From: GCA-2687025 sp964473525
GTDB lineage: Bacteria; Poribacteria; WGA-4E; GCA-2687025
NCBI GenBank assembly: GCA_964473525.1
Contig: CAYYPK010000030.1
Location: forward strand, 1-64,000
DNA length: 64,000 nt
Direction: 5' to 3'
Position numbers and translations under genes: made by a program. Of the stretch, positions 40,964 through 48,940 are shown in pieces (within the stretch, counting starts at the first letter, position 1; every line of letters begins with the position of its first letter). Below the pieces are notes generated by a model, which saw nothing but the letters and a program-made list of their open reading frames with translations, ran no database searches and was not told where the DNA came from.

Positions 40964-42544
40964 ATGGATACATACGACCGCCTTCGAACGTCACGTACAG
41001 CCCTCTGCGTGGCGCTGCTAATCTGGGTAGCATGGCGCGCGCACGCGGTGCTCTCCTTGCCGACGTTCGCGGACCCACGGGAAGCCCTCTTGCTGGCCGA
41101 CGTCGCCCGCGTGCGCGAGGGCCTGCCGCCAACGCTCTTTCACTGGCCGGGCTCCCCGTGGACGTACGTCCTGGCTTGGGCGACCCGTTTAACCAATAGC
41201 ACCACCGACGCCGCGATGCTCGTCGTTTGCAGGCTCCTGACGATTCCATTCGGCGCGCTGGCGCTCGCAGCCGCGTTCCGTCTGGCGTGCCGGGTGTCAC
41301 GTCGCCCGTGGGCGCCGTCGGTTCTGCTGGCGACCGCGCCGGGGTTCGCGGCGGGTGAAGCCAATCTGGCGCTCGTGGACCTCCCGGCGCTCGCCCTTGC
41401 GCTCTGTGCGGTGAACGTCGCCGCTGGAGGCGTGGGGGAGACGTGCCACGGCCGTCTAGCTGCCGCTGGTCTGGTCCTGGGGGTAGCAGCCGCTGTGAAG
41501 CTGCCCGTAGCAACCCTTACCCCGGCCCTTGTCGCTGCCGGCTTCGGCACGGCGACCGGGCGCCGAGCGCGGCTGTGTATGTGCGCGCTGGTGTGCGGCG
41601 CCGTAGCGGTCGGCTTTGCCCTCGGATGCCCGTTCATCGTGCGAGACGCCCTCACCGAGGGACGCGGCCCCGTCCTCGAAGGACTGGCATATGAGTTGGG
41701 CCACTACCACCGGGGCCACTTCGGGCTGTTCGCCACCGCGGCCGACCCGGTGCAGTCGTACCTGACTGCCCACGGGGCGGCCGCCTTCTGGTGTGTGGGG
41801 ATTGCAGCCCTGGCTGTTGCGCTTCCGCTTGTGACGCGCGCGCCCGGGCCACGCCATCTGACGTGGCTGTGGGCGTGGGCCGTAGTCGCCATTGGCGCGC
41901 TGGTCGTGCATCGCTTCAGCTTCCCAAGACATTGGCTTCTCGCGTGCCCGCCGCTGTTCCTGCTGGCCTCGGCCGGCCGCGAACGTCTTGTCGGCAAGTG
42001 GCCGTCCGTAGCGCGCGTAGGTGTCGTGGTCGCCGCAGTCAGCGGGGCCGCTATGTGCATCGGGCTGAACGCGCGCGAGGCGGGTCCGTCCTCCATCGCG
42101 CGATGCGGGGAGTGGATGCAGTGGGCCGCGGACTCGCACGGTGTTCACACGGCGCCGGCAGGAATCTCCCCAGTACTCTCCTGGCTGTACCCGCCGTCGC
42201 CGCTCGCCGACGCCCGCGAGCCTGCGACGGGCGTCTCCGCCTGGATCGTCGCAGGGCCGGAGGCGAGGGTCCAGCGGGCGGCCTACCTTACGCCGGACGC
42301 GTTTCTGGAGAGCGACTTCTTCCCCCTGACGCGAGACATGTTCGTGGGCGGACCCGCGCATCTCAGCATTGCCGACACGTCGCGCTTCGCCCTTGTGCGT
42401 GGCTTTGGGCCTGCTGAGGCGCCGTGGCTGCCAGTCGCCCTTCTCGGCATGCGCCCGCCGTTCCCACTCAACGCGCTTCTACAGCCAGAGCTGAGCGTGC
42501 ACGCTCCTCTTGACGTGGCGGACAGCCTGCGCTCTCCAGATTGA
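40964..42544 (+). CDS. GT-C type membrane glycosyltransferase (ArnT/PMT-like)
   Basis: The 526-aa protein has about ten hydrophobic segments. An early extracytoplasmic loop holds acidic residues (LPTFADPREALLLADVARVREG), the position of the catalytic Asp in GT-C transferases of the ArnT/RgtA type. Such enzymes use polyprenyl-phosphate sugars in the periplasm. A soluble C-terminal part (about 400-526) follows. Its position next to the glycan cluster suggests it modifies the exported glycan. The stop overlaps the -35 element of the next gene. Confidence 0.78.
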   Translation: MDTYDRLRTSRTALCVALLIWVAWRAHAVLSLPTFADPREALLLADVARVREGLPPTLFHWPGSPWTYVLAWATRLTNSTTDAAMLVVCRLLTIPFGALALAAAFRLACRVSRRPWAPSVLLATAPGFAAGEANLALVDLPALALALCAVNVAAGGVGETCHGRLAAAGLVLGVAAAVKLPVATLTPALVAAGFGTATGRRARLCMCALVCGAVAVGFALGCPFIVRDALTEGRGPVLEGLAYELGHYHRGHFGLFATAADPVQSYLTAHGAAAFWCVGIAALAVALPLVTRAPGPRHLTWLWAWAVVAIGALVVHRFSFPRHWLLACPPLFLLASAGRERLVGKWPSVARVGVVVAAVSGAAMCIGLNAREAGPSSIARCGEWMQWAADSHGVHTAPAGISPVLSWLYPPSPLADAREPATGVSAWIVAGPEARVQRAAYLTPDAFLESDFFPLTRDMFVGGPAHLSIADTSRFALVRGFGPAEAPWLPVALLGMRPPFPLNALLQPELSVHAPLDVADSLRSPD

Positions 42545-42569
42545 CCCCACTCCATCGCACTCCTATACT
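42541..42569 (+). promoter_or_regulatory. RpoD-type promoter of the two-gene Gfo/Idh/MocA operon
   Basis: TTGACC (42541-42546), 17-base spacer, TATACT (42564-42569), one of the best matches in the window. The -35 hexamer overlaps the stop codon of the GT-C gene. The leader would be about 23 bases, with AGGAGG before the ATG. Confidence 0.7.
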
Positions 42570-42598
42570 GCGCCGACCACAGGAGGACACGCGCGCCC

Positions 42599-43681
42599 AT
42601 GCTGCAATACGGCTTCGAGCACGGCGACAACACGATACGCGCCGGATTCGTGGGGTGTGGCGGACACTCCTTTAGGAACGTATACCCAGCGCTGCGGTAC
42701 GCGCCCATCGACCTGGTCGCCGTATGCGACGTGCAGCAAGACCGCGCGGAGGCCTATGCGCGTGAATTCGGCGCCCGCAGATCGTACGCCGACCACCGTG
42801 CGATGCTGGCCGAGGAGGAGCTGGACGCCGTCTTCGTGGTGACGAACTACGACGAGGAGGGCAATCCGCGCTTCCCCGCCATCGCGATGGACGCCATGCG
42901 CGCGGGCGCCCACGCTTGGATCGAGAAACCCCCCGCGGCCTCCGTGGCAGAGATCGACGACATGATTCGCGTGGAAGGAGAGACGGGGAAGTTCGTGCAG
43001 GTCGGCATGAAGAAGATGTTCTTCCCGGCCATCGAGAAGCTGCATGCGATCATTCTCGACGACACGTTCGGCGGACTGACGTCGTTCTCGGTTCGGTACC
43101 CGCAGCACATGCCAGAGGCGAGCAAGCGCGGCGACAACCACGCGATGATCGGCTTCCTCGATCACATCATGCACCCGGGCGCCATCATCCATCTGCTGGC
43201 CGGGGCCGTGAGGACTCTGTACTACGAACGGTCCCGCAACGGCGCCAGCGTGAGTGTCATGACGTTTGAGAACGGCGTCACGGGCACGATGCATCTGACT
43301 GCTGGGCAATCTGGCACCAGTCCATTGGAACGGGTTGAGATCGTCGGTTCAGGGGCAAACGCGGTCGTGGAAAACGGCGCCAGCCTGACGTACTACCGAC
43401 CGGGACGGCGCGGTGACGGGGGATACGGCCGATCTCCCAATTTCATCGGGGCGGACGAACACGCGCCGTTGTATTGGGAGCCTGAGTTCTCCCTGGGTCA
43501 GCTCTACAACAAGGGCCTGTTCATCATCGGCTACGCTCCCGAGGTGATCTACTTCGCGGACTGCGTCCAGCAGAACCGCGCGCCCGAGAAGGCAAACCTG
43601 CAAGACGCCCGGGCCATCACAAAACTCTACGAGGCGTACCGCTACGGCGACGCCGGCTCCGTTATCACGGTGCATCCCTAA
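42599..43681 (+). CDS. Gfo/Idh/MocA family oxidoreductase
   Basis: The 360-aa protein has the family Rossmann motif (AGFVGCGGHSFRN, 15-27) and the EKPPA motif (109-113) that positions the nicotinamide, followed by an alpha/beta substrate domain with HMPEASKRGDNHAM. Members oxidise or reduce sugars and inositols with NAD(P). The substrate is unknown. It starts the operon, and the second family member begins 23 bases after its stop, suggesting two steps of one sugar pathway. Confidence 0.88.
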   Translation: MLQYGFEHGDNTIRAGFVGCGGHSFRNVYPALRYAPIDLVAVCDVQQDRAEAYAREFGARRSYADHRAMLAEEELDAVFVVTNYDEEGNPRFPAIAMDAMRAGAHAWIEKPPAASVAEIDDMIRVEGETGKFVQVGMKKMFFPAIEKLHAIILDDTFGGLTSFSVRYPQHMPEASKRGDNHAMIGFLDHIMHPGAIIHLLAGAVRTLYYERSRNGASVSVMTFENGVTGTMHLTAGQSGTSPLERVEIVGSGANAVVENGASLTYYRPGRRGDGGYGRSPNFIGADEHAPLYWEPEFSLGQLYNKGLFIIGYAPEVIYFADCVQQNRAPEKANLQDARAITKLYEAYRYGDAGSVITVHP

Positions 43682-43704
43682 GGACTGCGCAGGAAGGCCT
43701 GAGT

Positions 43705-44661
43705 ATGGAATCGGTGCGTGTAGCGTTCGTCGGGGCGGGGTCGCTAGCGAATTCCGTTCACTACCCGTCGCTGGCGGAGATGCCAGATGTCGAGATCGTG
43801 GGCATCGCTGAGCTGAACGAGCAGCGGATGCGCGCGACCGCCGAGAAGTACGGCGTCGAGCAGACCTTCACCGACTATCGCGAGATGCTCGAGTCCGTCG
43901 ATGCGGACGCCGTGTACGTGCTCATGCCGCCGCACCACCTCTTCGATATCGCCGTGAACGTGATGAAGTCCGGCAGGCATCTGTTGATTGAGAAGCCCCC
44001 CGGCGTGACGACGTACCAGACGGCCGCGTTGGCTGAGCTCGCGGAGAAGCAGGGCGTGAAGGCGATGTGCGCGTTTAACCGTCGGCACATCCCGCTTATG
44101 CTCTGGGCGCGCGAGCAAGTCGAGGCGCAGGGGCCGATCAACCAGTGCGTGTCGACGTTCTACAAGCACCACACGGGCGGGCACTACTACGACGGCGCGA
44201 TCGACATCCTGACCTGCGACGCGGTCCATGCCGTGGACACGCTCCGCTGGCTCGGAGGCGGCGAGGTCACGCGGGTCACGTCTAGTGTGAAGGCGGTCGG
44301 CGCGTCGTTCAAGAACGCCTTCAACGCCATCGTGGAGTTCGACAGCGGAGCGACGGGTGTTCTCCTCACGAACTGGATGACCGGCGCGCGCGTCCACACG
44401 TGGGAGATGCACGCGGCGGGCGGCTCGGCGTTCGTCGATGGCGACGCGGAGGCGCGCGTCACGACGCCCGACGGTGTCGCCACCAGGACGACGCAGGAAG
44501 TCGCCAGCAGCGAGTCCAGTCACCGCTACTATGGCTTCTACGGCGAGAGCCGACACTTCATCGACTGTATCAAGGAAGACAGCACGCCCACGTCCCACCT
44601 CGGCGATGCGGTCAAGACGATGCAGTTGGTGGAAGACATCTACGCCTCCAGCATCTGCTGA
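43705..44661 (+). CDS. Gfo/Idh/MocA family oxidoreductase
   Basis: The 318-aa protein has VAFVGAGSLANSVHYPSL at the N-terminus and EKPPG at 96-100. The substrate domain includes CAFNRRHIPLML and the DILTCDAVHAVDTLRWLGGG segment, where the family catalytic His is expected. It is distinct in sequence from its upstream neighbour and probably acts on a related sugar. The brnT gene follows after 60 bases with its own operator-like region. Confidence 0.88.
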   Translation: MESVRVAFVGAGSLANSVHYPSLAEMPDVEIVGIAELNEQRMRATAEKYGVEQTFTDYREMLESVDADAVYVLMPPHHLFDIAVNVMKSGRHLLIEKPPGVTTYQTAALAELAEKQGVKAMCAFNRRHIPLMLWAREQVEAQGPINQCVSTFYKHHTGGHYYDGAIDILTCDAVHAVDTLRWLGGGEVTRVTSSVKAVGASFKNAFNAIVEFDSGATGVLLTNWMTGARVHTWEMHAAGGSAFVDGDAEARVTTPDGVATRTTQEVASSESSHRYYGFYGESRHFIDCIKEDSTPTSHLGDAVKTMQLVEDIYASSIC

Positions 44662-44676
44662 CTGTCTCGCGCCGAC

Positions 44677-44705
44677 TACGTCGGCAACGTATACTCTAAG
44701 ACGTA
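44677..44705 (+). promoter_or_regulatory. Putative promoter/operator of the BrnT toxin-antitoxin pair
   Basis: TATACT (44690-44695) is flanked by a perfect inverted repeat, TACGTC (44677-44682) and GACGTA (44700-44705). No good -35 element is seen. An inverted repeat across the -10 element is what an autorepressing antitoxin would bind, so this is a plausible operator; binding is inferred. Confidence 0.4.
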
Positions 44706-44721
44706 AGGGTCGAGGTGTTGC

Positions 44722-45060
44722 GTGGCAGGCCAGAGCGACCGGTACGAATGGGATGAGCGCAAGCGCGTCGCCAACGTGGCCAAGCATCGCGTGAACTTTC
44801 ACGATCCGCTGGTCGACATCCGTCCCGACACTCGTCCTGCCAACGAGGAACGTGGTATCGCGATTGGCGAGGCGTTCAGTAGACTGCTCGTGGTCGTCTT
44901 CACGGAAACCGACGACTCTACACGGATCATCTCCGCTCGGAAGGCGACGGCGCATGAGCGACGCAGGTATCAAGAGGGTCAGGATCGATATGAGCGCGAG
45001 GCCCACGTCCGAGACGGACTGGTCACGCCTCGACGCCATGACGGACGAGGAAGCGCTTAG
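44722..45060 (+). CDS. brnT: BrnT-family toxin (RNase)
   Basis: The 112-aa product (GTG start) matches BrnT: YEWDERKRVANVAKHRVNFHD at the N-terminus, ERGIAIGEAFSRLLVVVFTE in the middle and RIISARKATAHERRRYQEG. BrnT is a ribonuclease toxin with a RelE-like fold that arrests translation. The C-terminal 20 residues overlap the antitoxin frame. The overlapping gene carries the antitoxin. Confidence 0.88.
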   Translation: MAGQSDRYEWDERKRVANVAKHRVNFHDPLVDIRPDTRPANEERGIAIGEAFSRLLVVVFTETDDSTRIISARKATAHERRRYQEGQDRYEREAHVRDGLVTPRRHDGRGSA

Positions 45061-45343
45061 GCACGCGAGGGAGGATGCAGACAACCCTCCCCTGGAGGAT
45101 CTGCCCGAAGAAGGGGCGGCCCGCGTGTTCCGCCCTCAGTGGATTCGGCGCCGCCTGGACATGTCGCAGCAGGAATTCGCCGAGGCGTTCGGGTTACCAC
45201 TACGCAGCCTACAGCAGTGGGAGCAAGGGCGATCGACCCCTGGGAAGACGATCCGGTCGTACTTCCGCGTCATCGCGGCGGATCCCGATGCAGTGAGGAA
45301 GGCGCTGGCGATGCGCGACGCCGCCGGGCTGCCGGATCGTTAG
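44954..45343 (+). CDS. HTH-type antitoxin paired with BrnT
   Basis: The 129-aa protein has an N-terminal segment like BrnT partners (SETDWSRLDAMTDEEALRHARE, then NPPLEDLPEE) followed by an XRE-type helix-turn-helix (LDMSQQEFAEAFGLPLRSLQQWEQG). The classical BrnA antitoxin uses a ribbon-helix-helix DNA-binding part, so this is a variant with a swapped DNA-binding domain. The start chosen (ATG 44954) overlaps brnT by over 100 bases; ATG 44990 is also possible. Such antitoxins neutralise the toxin and repress the operon. Confidence 0.8.
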   Translation: MSDAGIKRVRIDMSARPTSETDWSRLDAMTDEEALRHAREDADNPPLEDLPEEGAARVFRPQWIRRRLDMSQQEFAEAFGLPLRSLQQWEQGRSTPGKTIRSYFRVIAADPDAVRKALAMRDAAGLPDR

Positions 45344-45371
45344 CCGAGGACATCGGAACGCGTACGTGGGA

Positions 45372-45397
45372 ACGCCCCCTGGGTACCCAGAGGGCGT
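45372..45397. terminator. Hairpin between antitoxin gene and convergent secreted-protein gene
   Basis: ACGCCCCCTGGG (45372-45383) and CCCAGAGGGCGT (45386-45397) form a 12-bp stem with one mismatch and a 2-base loop. It sits between two convergent genes and could act in both directions. No U-tract. Confidence 0.5.
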
Positions 45398-45423
45398 CCG
45401 TCAGGTCCGAGAAGGGGCGGCGA

Positions 45424-46113
45424 CTATCGCGCCTTCAGTCCCGCCCAGGTCGTTGCTGCTTTGCCGGACGGATCGACAGCCTTCGTACCGCCCTTGAGCT
45501 GTGCGTCGCGGTCTTCGTCCGTGGGCAATACGCCCGCTGGCGCGCCGTCGTCGTCAGTGATCCAGATGGCGTCCAGCATTGTCGCCGCCTCCCGCGTATA
45601 GATGCTGATCGTCGTCTCGCCAGCCGGGATCTCCCACTCACGGTCGAACGTCCCGCCGTCGAGCCATTGGTTAATCTGGTCCCAATGCCACGCGGGGCCC
45701 TGCTGCACGCCCCAACGGAATGTCGTGTCCTGCGAGGCCTGCGGGTTCGGATCCTCATCGGGCGGCGAGACCGTCACCCAGAACGAGTCGCTGTTGCCGT
45801 CCCATGCGATGACATGACCCCAGATGTAGTACGTGGTCTCCTTGGGGATGTCGACGACGAACGTCATGTGGCCCTTGTGGTCGATGGCGTCTCCCTGAAC
45901 CGGCGGGCCAGGGGCCCACACCCACGCGCCGTTGGATGGGTCGTTGACGCCCGCGCCTCCCTCGGCCTTGCCGTCGCCAGGCACGCCGATAACCATCGGC
46001 TCGACGATTTCCGTCGCCAACTCCGCCTCCAACGCCAATTCGAACGCCCGGACACCCGATGCGACGCACATCGCCAGAGCCGCGCAACAGCACGCTATCG
46101 CGAATCGCCTCAT
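45424..46113 (-). CDS. Secreted protein of an unrecognised beta-sandwich-like family, paralogue 1
   Basis: The 229-aa protein has a signal peptide (CCCAALAMCVASGVRA). Its body shares distinctive blocks with the next gene: IWGHVIAWDGNSDSFWV, the WHWDQINQWLDGGTFDREWEIP block, and TTISIYTREAATMLDAIWITDD. The pattern (beta strands, Trp-rich loop, final LD-x-I/V strand) recalls carbohydrate-binding modules of the galactose-binding fold, but I cannot name a family. A hairpin separates it from its paralogue upstream. Confidence 0.8.
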   Translation of the reverse strand: MRRFAIACCCAALAMCVASGVRAFELALEAELATEIVEPMVIGVPGDGKAEGGAGVNDPSNGAWVWAPGPPVQGDAIDHKGHMTFVVDIPKETTYYIWGHVIAWDGNSDSFWVTVSPPDEDPNPQASQDTTFRWGVQQGPAWHWDQINQWLDGGTFDREWEIPAGETTISIYTREAATMLDAIWITDDDGAPAGVLPTDEDRDAQLKGGTKAVDPSGKAATTWAGLKAR

Positions 46114-46132
46114 CCGCCTTCCTCCAAGATGG

Positions 46133-46166
46133 GCAATCGCCCGCAGCGCGTTGTGCGGGCGATTGC
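46133..46166 (-). terminator. Hairpin between the two paralogous secreted-protein genes
   Basis: GCAATCGCCCGCA (46133-46145) pairs perfectly with TGCGGGCGATTGC (46154-46166), a 13-bp stem with an 8-base loop. It follows the stop of the upstream paralogue on the minus strand and precedes the ribosome-binding site of the next. It may attenuate expression of the second gene. No U-tract. Confidence 0.6.
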
Positions 46167-46188
46167 AGGTTCTGCGAGCGCGTGGCGC

Positions 46189-46845
46189 CTAGCGCCGCAT
46201 GTCCGCCCACGTCGTTGCGAGCTTGCCCTTCGCCTCGACATCTGTCGGCAGGACGAAGGTGACATCGTCCGGGTTCTCGGACAGGTTGTCGGTTACGAGC
46301 ACGTAGTCGAGCATCGTGGCAGTCTCACGCGTGTAGATGGTCAGCGTGATCTCACCCCCGGGGAGTTCCCACTCTCGCTCGAACGTCCCGCCATCCAACC
46401 ACTGGTTGATGCGGTCCCAGTGCCATTCGTTCCCCTGTTCGACCCCCCAGCGGAAGTGCGTGTTCTGCGTCTCCTGGGGCTGCTCATCGGGGTCTGCGCC
46501 GTCGATCTTGACCCAGAAGGAGTCGCTGTTGCCGTCCCACGCCGCCACCATGCCCCAGACGGCGTACGTCCCTGCGGTCGGCACGTTGATCTTCAATTCG
46601 ACGCCACCCATATGGTCGGTCGGGTCGCCGGTGACTGGGGCGCCGGGAGCCCAGACGAAGCCGCTGCCGGACGGCGGGTCAGGCTCTGGCCCTCCCATGG
46701 CGGCCGCATCCGCCGGCTGGGCGACGACCATCGGTTCCGTGACAACGCCGGACTCCGCCTCGACCGCCACCTCGAACGCGCGCGACTCGGTCGCCACGAA
46801 CGCGACCAGAACCGCAGCTCCAAACACAGCATATCTAGCGAGCAT
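46189..46845 (-). CDS. Secreted protein of an unrecognised beta-sandwich-like family, paralogue 2
   Basis: The 218-aa protein starts MLARYAVFGAAVLVAFVATESRA, a signal peptide, with GGAGG before the ATG. It shares with its neighbour the blocks VWGMVAAWDGNSDSFWV, WHWDRINQWLDGGTFEREW and LTIYTRETATMLDYVLVTDN. A much longer upstream frame is rejected because it has no family support and would bury the signal peptide. The two genes are a tandem duplication; an extracellular glycan-binding role is inferred. Confidence 0.8.
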   Translation of the reverse strand: MLARYAVFGAAVLVAFVATESRAFEVAVEAESGVVTEPMVVAQPADAAAMGGPEPDPPSGSGFVWAPGAPVTGDPTDHMGGVELKINVPTAGTYAVWGMVAAWDGNSDSFWVKIDGADPDEQPQETQNTHFRWGVEQGNEWHWDRINQWLDGGTFEREWELPGGEITLTIYTRETATMLDYVLVTDNLSENPDDVTFVLPTDVEAKGKLATTWADMRR

Positions 46846-46889
46846 CCCACTAACCTCCAGGGGTATGTGCGTTCGCCTGCCTCTGGAAC

Positions 46890-47819
46890 TCAACGCTGCT
46901 TGATGGCGCCGAGTAAGGCCGGGAGGCGCCGGCCTTTCCGAGCGACCGATACCACGTTCGTCGGCCGCCAAGCTGGCTTCGTGTCCCATCCCTCCGAGTC
47001 CGCCAACGTCCGTGGGTTCGACCCGTCCGCGTCCGCCACGGCGATCGCCCACGTTCCGCGCGAGGTCTCGAACTGATACGCGAGGCGCGTTCCATCCTGG
47101 GACCACACTGGGAACGCCTCGTCGACCGGCGTGTCCGTCAGCGGTGTCCGCTCGTCCGAGGCTAACTCGACGGAAACGACGTCGAAGTCGGTAACGCTCT
47201 GCGCGGCGTACACGAGCCGTTCGCCGTCTGGGCCCCACGTGGCGTAGCAGTCGGCAAAGGGCTGCGTTGTCAGGCGCCTCTCCGCGAGGGAATCAAGGTC
47301 GAGCACGTAGACATCCGTATTCCCGTCGCGGATGCCCGCGAACGCCAATCTGAGCCCGTCCGCTGACCACGCTGGGAGCTTCTCCGTGCCCGAGTGACTC
47401 GTGAGCCTGTGGCGATCCGACCCGTCGGGTCGCACAAGCCAGAGATCGAAGCTACCAGCGTCGTCCGAACTGAACGCGATCCATTCACCGTCCGGGGACC
47501 ACGCCGGCGCCTTGTCGACCGATTCCCCGTCGGTAATCTGCCGAAGGTCCGAGCCGTCCGCGCGCACGGAGTAGATGTGCGCGGCATCTCCCAGGTTGTG
47601 GAAGAACGCCAGACGTTCGCCGTCTGCACTCCACGCCGGGTGAAAGTCCGAACCGGGGAAGGACAGCACTTGCCGCTGCTCGCCAGTTTCCCCGGAGTAG
47701 ACGTAAAGCTCCCAGTCGCCTGTGCGGTCAGAGGCGAAGGCGAGGTCTTGCGCGGCGCCAGCAGCGATGGCGCAGCCGATACAACACACAAGGCACCCGG
47801 CGAGTACAGCGCGGTTCAG
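46890..47819 (-). CDS. Secreted TolB-like WD40/PD40 beta-propeller protein with CTG start
   Basis: The protein (309 aa from the chosen start) has a signal peptide (VLAGCLVCCIGCAIAAGAAQ) and PD40-type blades such as ASDRTGDWELYVYSGE, PAWSPDGEWIAFSSDD and PAWSADGLRLAFAG, as in TolB. Periplasmic binding or scaffold function is inferred. The start is unusual: AAGGAGG (47828-47834) stands eight bases before a CTG at 47819, while the only upstream ATG (47858) lies inside the promoter spacer and could not be in the transcript. Confidence 0.85.
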   Translation of the reverse strand: MNRAVLAGCLVCCIGCAIAAGAAQDLAFASDRTGDWELYVYSGETGEQRQVLSFPGSDFHPAWSADGERLAFFHNLGDAAHIYSVRADGSDLRQITDGESVDKAPAWSPDGEWIAFSSDDAGSFDLWLVRPDGSDRHRLTSHSGTEKLPAWSADGLRLAFAGIRDGNTDVYVLDLDSLAERRLTTQPFADCYATWGPDGERLVYAAQSVTDFDVVSVELASDERTPLTDTPVDEAFPVWSQDGTRLAYQFETSRGTWAIAVADADGSNPRTLADSEGWDTKPAWRPTNVVSVARKGRRLPALLGAIKQR

Positions 47820-47848
47820 GGCGGGTACCTCCTTACTCAATTGGCCGC

Positions 47849-47877
47849 AGTATGGCATTTAGCGCTGCGTGCGTCAA
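47849..47877 (-). promoter_or_regulatory. RpoD-type promoter of the TolB-like propeller gene
   Basis: On the minus strand TTGACG (47872-47877), 17-base spacer, CATACT (47849-47854). Transcription would begin near 47842, giving a leader of about 22 bases before the CTG codon. Confidence 0.7.
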
Positions 47878-48148
47878 GTAGCGCCTTGTAGTCACAGGCG
47901 GCGATACAGGGCGCTTCTGGCGTGCGTACCCACTGTGGCGGGCTCGCTTCTGGACGCTAAGACGTGCGCGTGGCGCCCACCCCATCTCGGGCGAGCCGCC
48001 AGTGACAGAGCCTGGCGCTTCACGATGGCGGCGCGTCAGCGAGGGCCCTCGGCTACGCCATGGGTGCGACGCGCGTGGTGGATTGCTGCCCGTCTGGGCG
48101 TGTGCAATCATCACCGCGAGCGGCATGCGGAGTCAGGACAACGTGGGC
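47878..48148. other. Intergenic region between divergent genes
   Basis: About 270 bases with no gene I can support. It holds a weak plus-strand promoter-like pair at 48083-48111. Short frames here lack family features. Confidence 0.4.
48083..48111 (+). promoter_or_regulatory. Putative promoter of the SDR-sulfatase-GH51 operon
   Basis: TTGCTG (48083-48088), 17-base spacer, AATCAT (48106-48111) preceded by TGC, an extended -10 feature. The leader would be about 30 bases. Visual match only. Confidence 0.38.
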
Positions 48149-48940
48149 ATGGCGACACACACAGCGCTTGTAACCGGCGCGTCGACGGGCATTGGGTACG
48201 CCGTCTGCGAGCTTCTGGCAGCCGACGGCTACGATCTCCTTCTCACGGCGAGGAACGAGGACAGACTGCGCGATGCAGCGGATCGACTGCGCGGAACCTA
48301 CGACGCACGGGTGACGACCTACGCCGCCGATCTCGCGGCTCCCGGCGCCGCGGCCGACCTACATGCCCGCGTCCTGGGGGACGGCCACGCGGTCGACGTG
48401 CTCGTCAACAACGCGGGGTTCGGCGCGTATGGGCCGTTCCACGAAGCAGACGCGCAGCGGCAGGTGGAGATGCTGCAGCTGAACGTCGTCGCTCTAACGC
48501 AGTTGACGCGACTCGTGATGCCGGACATGCTGAGACAGGGTCAGGGCCGCGTGATGAATGTGGCGTCGACGGCCGCCTTCCAGCCAGGCCCGCTGATGAG
48601 CGCCTATTACGCGTCCAAGGCGTACGTGCTGTCCTTCTCCAGCGGCATCGCGCACGAGGCGCGGGGAACGGGTGTGACCGTCACATGCCTGTGTCCTGGA
48701 CCTACTACCTCTGGTTTCCAGTCGCGCGGGAACATCGCCGCCTCGACGATCATGCAGGGCAAGCTGCTTGATGCCGCGACGGTCGCGCGGGTGGGCTACC
48801 GAGCGATGCACCGGGGGCGTCCGCTGGTGATCGTCGGGAGATGGAACGCCTTCCTGGCGTTCTTGCCCAGGCTGACTCCAAGGTGGTTCGCCGCTGCGGT
48901 CGTGGCGCACCTCCAACGCCCTGGCAAGGAGCATCCGTGA
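48149..48940 (+). CDS. Short-chain dehydrogenase/reductase
   Basis: The 263-aa protein has the SDR cofactor motif TGASTGIG (9-16), the NNAGFG strand, the catalytic Ser (NVASTAAF) and the YxxxK pair in SAYYASKAYVL. Specificity is unknown; the hydrophobic C-terminal part (FLAFLPRLTPRWFAAAVV) recalls SDRs acting on lipids. ATG 48149 is chosen at the cofactor motif. Its TGA overlaps the GTG start of the sulfatase-fold gene, the first of two such overlaps in this operon. Confidence 0.88.
   Translation: MATHTALVTGASTGIGYAVCELLAADGYDLLLTARNEDRLRDAADRLRGTYDARVTTYAADLAAPGAAADLHARVLGDGHAVDVLVNNAGFGAYGPFHEADAQRQVEMLQLNVVALTQLTRLVMPDMLRQGQGRVMNVASTAAFQPGPLMSAYYASKAYVLSFSSGIAHEARGTGVTVTCLCPGPTTSGFQSRGNIAASTIMQGKLLDAATVARVGYRAMHRGRPLVIVGRWNAFLAFLPRLTPRWFAAAVVAHLQRPGKEHP

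Noticed and set aside
45139..47076. A 645-codon open frame on the plus strand
   Set aside because: It lies opposite two signal-peptide proteins and a propeller gene with clear motifs, and its translation is Arg-rich without family features. It is a high-GC antisense shadow.
46189..47238. A longer version of the second secreted paralogue starting at 47238
   Set aside because: The extra 131 residues are antisense-like Arg-rich sequence overlapping the neighbouring gene; GGAGG and a signal peptide mark the real start at 46845.
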